A stretch of DNA of 64,000 nucleotides from SABI01 sp963678555 (GTDB taxonomy: Bacteria; Spirochaetota; Spirochaetia; Sphaerochaetales; Sphaerochaetaceae). Below are positions 59,715 to 64,000 of the stretch, piece after piece. The translations under genes and the position numbers were made by a program. The notes beneath the pieces are model-generated. The model searched no databases, was not told where the DNA came from, and saw only the letters and a program-made list of their open reading frames with translations. Numbering within the stretch: the first letter of the stretch is position 1; each line of letters opens with the position of its first letter. Location of the stretch: positions 434,001 to 498,000 of the forward strand of contig CAXXJA010000002.1 of assembly GCA_963678555.2 (NCBI GenBank), read 5' to 3'.

Positions 59715-60470
59715 TCACTTCTCTTCTAGCATACGATCTATCACAGCATGAGCGATCGTAAGTCCGAAGATACCGGGAATCGTCGGCAGGGAACCCAGTA
59801 CGCGTCGCACCCTGCCCTGATCGCGGATCTGTTCGTTGTGGTCAGCATAGGCTTCTTCATCAGGTTCCTTGTAGTCGTAGACCACTTTTTCGGTTGAGTA
59901 CACTGCCCGGATGCCGCGGCCTACTCCTCTGCGTCTGATCTTGTTGCGGACCATACGTGCAAGGGGACATTCCCTGGTATCCATCAGATCGTCCACATGG
60001 ATGCTGGTAGGATCCCGTCTCAGTGCCGCTCCCATGCTGCTGACAGCAGGAATATTGTTCTTATAGGCATATTCCAGGAGTGATACTTTCGGGTTCAGGG
60101 AATCTATCGCATCGATGAGGATGTCGGGACTACCGCTGAACAGCTCCTCGAACGAGTCATGATGAGCGAAGAGGGGGAGGGGATGAACCACTGCATCCTC
60201 ATTGATATCTCTGATGCGTCCCGCCGCGACATCACATTTCTGCGCCCCCACGGTCGAGGAAAGTGCGAACAGCTGCCGGTTGATGTTCGTGATTCCGACG
60301 GTATCGAAATCGACGAGGGTGAACTCACCCACACCGCTGCGGGCAAGGGCTTCCACTGCGTACGAGCCGACAGCTCCGAGGCCGACAATACAGACGTGAG
60401 TGCCTGCGAGGATATCGACTGCACGGGAACCGAGAAGGCGTTCAATGCGTAAGAATCGAGGATTGCTCAT
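59715..60470 (-). CDS. tcdA: tRNA threonylcarbamoyladenosine dehydratase
   Basis: A 251-residue E1-like (ThiF superfamily) ATP-dependent enzyme that cyclises the t6A modification at position 37 of tRNAs. It shows VCIVGLGAVGSYAVEALARSG (ATP loop), LVDFDTVGITNINRQ, IDAIDSLNPKV, SSMGAALRRDPTSI and a later ECPLARMVRNKIRR region typical of TcdA. I start it at 60470, where GGAGAAACAGC precedes the ATG; the frame extends to 60485. It overlaps the TatD-like gene by 29 bases. Confidence 0.92.
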   Translation of the reverse strand: MSNPRFLRIERLLGSRAVDILAGTHVCIVGLGAVGSYAVEALARSGVGEFTLVDFDTVGITNINRQLFALSSTVGAQKCDVAAGRIRDINEDAVVHPLPLFAHHDSFEELFSGSPDILIDAIDSLNPKVSLLEYAYKNNIPAVSSMGAALRRDPTSIHVDDLMDTRECPLARMVRNKIRRRGVGRGIRAVYSTEKVVYDYKEPDEEAYADHNEQIRDQGRVRRVLGSLPTIPGIFGLTIAHAVIDRMLEEK

Positions 60471-61125
60471 GCTGTTTCTCCACAAGGGTGGGCAGAGGTA
60501 TCTTCGTCTCCCCGCTCACCCATCGGTAATGCTCCCTCAGGATGTCCAGGTACTCCACCTCATCCTCTCCCGTATAATCGGTTTCAAGAAGGAAGGGAAT
60601 ATCGAGTTCTTTCATTCTGTAAGAGAGTTTCATCTGTCTTTCACGAACAGCGGGTGCTATCGAGATGCGGATACCCTTTCGGTACAGTTCCCTCGCCGTC
60701 TCCACCGAGCCGCTGTACTGGTGGATGATGATGGGTATATCGCAGGAGAAGGAGGAGAGGGTTTGTACAAGCCTCACGAGAGTTCCCCTGTGATGTATCA
60801 CGACCGTCCGCTTTAATTCTCTGGCGAGAGAGAGCACGGCCGTGAGTTGCTTCAGCTGGTGTTCAAAGGGAAAGAACGGCTCATCGCCCACTTCTGCTAT
60901 ATACCCTGCAGTATCGTGTTCGAGAGTCTCTCTCAGGTGGTCTAAGGAGAAATCCGGTGACCGGTCTGTGATGAGAGGAAGGTGACCGTAGCCCCTGAGT
61001 ACCCCGTCGCCTGTCGTGCCGTACAGGTTCCACTGTTCTTCTCTGCTGGTGGCGTACCAGAGAACAACACCCTGATGGTATGCGATGGGATGAACTCTGC
61101 TGAAATGCCGGTGGAAGTCTACCAT
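60442..61125 (-). CDS. TatD family metal-dependent hydrolase
   Basis: A 227-residue TIM-barrel hydrolase. The divalent-metal ligands of the family are visible: DFHRHF at the start, the glutamate in IAEVGDE, the histidine in VVIHHRG, the histidine in IIIHQYSG and the aspartate in LETDYTG. Some TatD proteins are DNases; others have unknown substrates. It lies between mntP and tcdA, starting at the base before the mntP stop. It overlaps tcdA by 29 bases and so is translated with it. Confidence 0.85.
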   Translation of the reverse strand: MVDFHRHFSRVHPIAYHQGVVLWYATSREEQWNLYGTTGDGVLRGYGHLPLITDRSPDFSLDHLRETLEHDTAGYIAEVGDEPFFPFEHQLKQLTAVLSLARELKRTVVIHHRGTLVRLVQTLSSFSCDIPIIIHQYSGSVETARELYRKGIRISIAPAVRERQMKLSYRMKELDIPFLLETDYTGEDEVEYLDILREHYRWVSGETKIPLPTLVEKQHEQSSILTH

Positions 61126-61737
61126 CTAGATGCCCTTGATGAGATGTTCCACCACGATCTTTACCCCAAGAGCGATCAACACTACTCCGCCGATCATCTC
61201 CATCCGGTCTCCGAGGAAGGGTCCGGCCTTCCTTCCCAGCAGAACTCCGGCAAAACTGATCAGAAAGGTGATGGTACCGATGATGATGATACTGATGACG
61301 ATATTCGTCCCCATGACACCGAAGGTGATCCCTACCGCCAGTGCATCGATACTCGTCGCAACGCCCATGGTGAGCAGGACACGCTTCTTCAGCCTTCCTT
61401 TTTCCACCACCTCACAGACTTCCTTCTCTGCATTCCTGATATTCTTTGTCAGGTAGTCTTTGTATCCGTCAACGAACATCTTGATCCCGATGGCCGACAG
61501 AAGCGTGAGAGCTATCCAGTGATCGGCGCGCCTGATCACCGAGTAGAAGGCCGAACCGAAGAGCCAGCCGATCAGCGGCATGAGGGCCTGGAACAGACCA
61601 AAGGTGAAAGCTATGGCCAGAGGGTATTTCAGGTTTCTTATATCAAGACATGCCCCCTGGGTGATGGACACGGCAAAAGCATCCATGGCAAGGGAGGCGG
61701 CTATCATGTTCAGGGTGAAGAACTCAAGTATTTCCAT
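61126..61737 (-). CDS. mntP: Manganese efflux pump MntP
   Basis: A 203-residue membrane protein with six membrane helices in two inverted halves. Each half has a family motif: AASLAMDAFAVSITQG and GVATSIDALAVGITFG, whose aspartates form the Mn2+ path. It exports excess manganese. The start is the ATG at 61737; a GTG just upstream is possible. I looked for a yybP-ykoY manganese riboswitch in the 95 bases upstream and did not see one. The TatD-like gene begins right after its stop. Confidence 0.92.
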   Translation of the reverse strand: MEILEFFTLNMIAASLAMDAFAVSITQGACLDIRNLKYPLAIAFTFGLFQALMPLIGWLFGSAFYSVIRRADHWIALTLLSAIGIKMFVDGYKDYLTKNIRNAEKEVCEVVEKGRLKKRVLLTMGVATSIDALAVGITFGVMGTNIVISIIIIGTITFLISFAGVLLGRKAGPFLGDRMEMIGGVVLIALGVKIVVEHLIKGI

Positions 61738-61831
61738 CACCTACGCATAGTAATAAAAAATGAGAAGATTGCTCAAGTCCTCTTTCATCGCTTCCTCCAC
61801 TCTGGTAGAGTAATACACAGGAGCGTACTCT

Positions 61832-62638
61832 ATGCCTATCTTTATTCGCAATTTCTCTATGAACAGTCTTATGAGCCAGGGAGATATCGATAGTGATGTC
61901 ATGCTGGACCTGTATTCCTCCGCACGCTGGAGGAATGCACATGGAGCCTTCTATATGGTGAAGGAACTCGATAACCGGGTTCAGTTCATCTTCCGGGGTA
62001 TTCCCGACGGGGAGGAGATCAAGATACTGGGTACCGACACGCATTACCATGGCTCGTGTATCTGGACGGTACATCCCTTCTTCAATGCCACCCCGGAAAG
62101 TGCTGATCCACTCTCAGCTGTTATAGCGTTCACGAACGGTGACCAGTCGGCTGTGGCTGTTTCACACATTGTCAATGCCGCAGTCCTGCCTGAACTGACT
62201 GAGGGGGATGGAATCGAGGTTCAGGTCGCCGGCTTTCCTCTGCTCCTTGAGAGCTACGAGAACCGTGAGGCCTTTGAAAAACACTTCACACAGAACGCAG
62301 CAACTACCCCCTGGCCGGTCCTCGTTCCCGATCACAGGATACTTCCGATCAACTTCATGCTTGCTCATGACCCCGATCTGTCTGATACGGATAAGCAGAC
62401 GGTTCAGAATGTGGACATCCTCCTTCTCGCCTCGAAAGTACTCGGTGTGCAGCGGATAGAAGGTATGGAGAAGGGGGAGCATTTCAACGTAGCTACCGTC
62501 TCCTGCGAGTTCGGGCATCTCGATCTGGTCTTCAGTGACGACCTGTGTGCAGCCCCTGTCACCAAGGGCTCCTACATCGTCACGAGTTTCATCCTCTCGA
62601 GCGATGTAGCCCTTGGCAAGTGGGAGAGCTGGGTGTAG
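61832..62638 (+). CDS. Uncharacterised soluble protein
   Basis: A 268-residue predicted cytosolic protein with no signal peptide or membrane segment. I do not recognise the family. It has an aromatic and charge-rich N-terminal half (ARWRNAHGAFYMVKELDNR, FIFRGIPDGEEI, THYHGSCIWTVHPFF) and a conserved-looking SCEFGHLDLVFSDDLCAAPV near the end. It is monocistronic, divergent from mntP and convergent with the MsrBA gene, whose stop lies 15 bases away. No function is proposed. Confidence 0.6.
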   Translation: MPIFIRNFSMNSLMSQGDIDSDVMLDLYSSARWRNAHGAFYMVKELDNRVQFIFRGIPDGEEIKILGTDTHYHGSCIWTVHPFFNATPESADPLSAVIAFTNGDQSAVAVSHIVNAAVLPELTEGDGIEVQVAGFPLLLESYENREAFEKHFTQNAATTPWPVLVPDHRILPINFMLAHDPDLSDTDKQTVQNVDILLLASKVLGVQRIEGMEKGEHFNVATVSCEFGHLDLVFSDDLCAAPVTKGSYIVTSFILSSDVALGKWESWV

Positions 62639-62653
62639 GCGCCGAAACCTGCC

Positions 62654-63670
62654 TCAGAACCGCTTCGTATAGACGTGGCAGTACGGCTCAGACCCCTTCT
62701 GCCGGTAATAGTCCTGGTGATACTCCTCGGCATCATAGAACTCGGAGCGGGGAAGGATCTTTGTTGCCACATCATAGCCCTTTTCTTCCAGGGTGGTGAG
62801 AAGGTCGACAGCGGTATCGTATTCCTCCCGTGAGCTGTAGAAGACGGCCGAAAGGTACTGATTGCCGATATCGGGTCCCTGTCCGTTCGCCTGAGTCGGG
62901 TCATGGATCTCAAGGAAGTACTTCGTCAGGTCTTCGTAGCTGATCACAGTGGGGTCGTACTGTACCCTGACTGCCTCCAGGTGACCGGTAGTGTGAGTGA
63001 GCACCTCGCGGTAGGTGGGGTTCTCAGTTGTGCCGCCGGTATACCCGCTGACAACATCATAGACTCCATCAAGGGATTCCATGAGATACTCCACACCCCA
63101 GAAACATCCTCCTGCAAACACTGCCGTTGCAACGGGCGGACCCTCTCTGAAGACCAGGGAAGAAGAGTTGACACAGTGCCTGGTCTGAGTGTCGGTGAAA
63201 CCTTCGTTGAGAAAGACATGTCCGAGGTGTCCTCCACAGGCGGCACATACGATTTCCGTTCTCATCCCGTCAGCATCAGCGTATCGCAGTACTGCTCCGT
63301 CAATCTCGTCATCGAAGGAGGGCCACCCGCAGCCGCTGTGAAACTTGGAATCACTGACATACAGGGGAGCATCGCACTGGCGGCAGTAGTAGGTTCCCTC
63401 TGTTTCCGTATCAGTGTACTCTCCCGTGAATGCATAATCTGTTCCCTTGTTTAGAATGACATACGCCTCCTGGGCGTTGAGTTCGCGCTTCAGGCTGTCT
63501 GCCAACGGCCTGTATGGATAGAGTGCTTCAAAATCCTTACTCATGCTTTTCTCCTCCTGTATCTCCGAGATCTCATGAGATTCCTGACTTCCTGACCCGT
63601 ACACAGCTGTAAGGGTGATCAGGGTGACTATCATCACTGTGATGATCCGAGTCCTGTCCGTTAGTATCAT
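62654..63670 (-). CDS. msrBA: Exported bifunctional methionine sulfoxide reductase MsrB-MsrA
   Basis: A 338-residue fused repair enzyme that reduces both epimers of oxidised methionine. A signal peptide comes first (core ITVMIVTLITLTAVYG). The MsrB domain follows (~60-170) with CRQC and CAAC zinc motifs, HSGCGWPSF and the catalytic Cys in RHCVNSSSL. The MsrA domain (~175-330) has AVFAGGCFWGVEYL with its nucleophile, and GGTTENPTYREV. The B-then-A order is less common than A-then-B, and the protein is predicted to act outside the cytoplasm. The ATG at 63670 is favoured by GGAGG eight bases upstream. Electron donor unknown. Confidence 0.92.
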   Translation of the reverse strand: MILTDRTRIITVMIVTLITLTAVYGSGSQESHEISEIQEEKSMSKDFEALYPYRPLADSLKRELNAQEAYVILNKGTDYAFTGEYTDTETEGTYYCRQCDAPLYVSDSKFHSGCGWPSFDDEIDGAVLRYADADGMRTEIVCAACGGHLGHVFLNEGFTDTQTRHCVNSSSLVFREGPPVATAVFAGGCFWGVEYLMESLDGVYDVVSGYTGGTTENPTYREVLTHTTGHLEAVRVQYDPTVISYEDLTKYFLEIHDPTQANGQGPDIGNQYLSAVFYSSREEYDTAVDLLTTLEEKGYDVATKILPRSEFYDAEEYHQDYYRQKGSEPYCHVYTKRF

Positions 63671-63756
63671 AGACATCACCTCCACAGATATCTGTTGCCG
63701 GTGTATTCACCGTATCGTAACAAGATACCTACGAAAGCGGGCAGCAGGCAACAATC

Positions 63757-63792
63757 AGAGAAAAGAAAAGAGCCGGCAGAAGCCGGCTCTTA
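63757..63792 (-). terminator. Intrinsic terminator of the purine permease gene
   Basis: A perfect 9-bp stem (AGAGCCGGC with GCCGGCTCT, four-base loop, 63769-63790) is followed on the minus strand by TTTTCTTTT. It lies 23 bases after the permease stop codon. Confidence 0.88.
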
Positions 63793-63813
63793 GAAATACC
63801 GTATCGTACAGAA

Positions 63814-64000
63814 TCAGCCAAGGATCAGCTTGAGAACAAGCAGAATGGCGATAACGACCATCGTATAGCTGATTTCTTTTCCCTTTTTCGTGAAGATCTT
63901 GAGAAGAATCCAGCTGAGTGCGCCGTACATGATACCGTTAGCGATCGAATAGGTGGTGACCATGAAAAGGATCGTAAGGAATGCAGGGATTGCCTCGGTA
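63814..64000 (-). CDS. NCS2/AzgA family purine permease, C-terminal end
   Basis: The reverse strand encodes the last 61 residues of a membrane permease cut by the right edge. It contains TEAIPAFLTILFMVTTYSIANGIMYGALSW, split here only by my reading, which is characteristic of the AzgA (adenine/guanine/hypoxanthine) branch of NCS2 permeases, then a final hydrophobic helix ending KLILG. Adenine uptake would feed the adenine deaminase at 2164-3900. It ends with its own terminator. The N-terminal part lies outside the window. Confidence 0.82.
   Translation of the reverse strand, partial: TEAIPAFLTILFMVTTYSIANGIMYGALSWILLKIFTKKGKEISYTMVVIAILLVLKLILG

Noticed and set aside
61741..61831. Possible yybP-ykoY manganese riboswitch in front of mntP
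   Set aside because: The gap to the divergent gene is only about 90 bases and I see none of the conserved internal loops or GC-rich paired elements.

Overview
The window is about 50% GC and reads as chromosomal DNA of a Gram-negative-type bacterium, most likely a spirochaete (Spirochaetota, Sphaerochaeta- or Spirochaeta-like). The case is circumstantial: lysine/diaminopimelate synthesis runs through an LL-diaminopimelate aminotransferase (DapL), methionine sulfoxide reductase is an exported MsrB-MsrA fusion, there are several lipoproteins and Cache/HD-GYP signalling proteins, and the tRNA genes do not encode CCA. No rRNA, phage, transposase or CRISPR array is seen.

Layout. 0-5 kb: end of a chromate-type transporter, a DUF47/PiT phosphate pair, adenine deaminase and glycerol-3-phosphate dehydrogenase. 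5-21.4 kb: a large sugar/polyol locus. A divergent pair of hexulose-6-phosphate synthase and hexuloisomerase genes faces a ROK regulator. After the regulator come a sugar ABC importer, three PfkB kinases, an Rpe-like epimerase, a second hexuloisomerase-like SIS protein, a DUF4432 epimerase-like protein, a D-lyxose isomerase, a class II ketose-bisphosphate aldolase, a mannitol-1-phosphate dehydrogenase-like protein and a xylulokinase. Together they would import ketoses, aldoses or polyols, isomerise and phosphorylate them, and cleave them to trioses, but the exact substrate is not evident. 21.4-26.1 kb: a Cache-sensor kinase and LuxR-type regulator in front of a DctA-type symporter and a translationally coupled aspartate/glutamate racemase, with two putative regulator sites in between.

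26.2-35.1 kb: RDD protein, glycosyltransferase, a 1043-residue 7TM histidine kinase ending in an acetyltransferase-like domain, an isoprenylcysteine-methyltransferase-like protein overlapping an HD-GYP response regulator, a DUF362 protein and a polyferredoxin pair. 35.2-38.1 kb: CTP synthase, the remnant of an SDR oxidoreductase and five tRNA genes (transcribed His-Arg-Lys-Leu-Gly) with a strong terminator. 38.1-44.5 kb: a RarA fusion, lipoprotein, Bax-inhibitor-1 protein, and a three-gene cluster (CBS-ATPase, DRTGG, PHP).

44.5-46.6 kb is unusual: a frameshifted pseudouridine synthase, an M29 aminopeptidase broken by five single-base indels, and a tandem array of 61-bp hairpin repeats. 46.6-64 kb is housekeeping: PurU, XseAB, ferredoxin, topoisomerase III, a glycosyltransferase, the dapB / dapA-dapL-lysA genes, a thioesterase, a lipoprotein, TcdA, a TatD-like protein, MntP, MsrBA, and the 3' end of an AzgA-type purine permease that pairs logically with the adenine deaminase at the other end.
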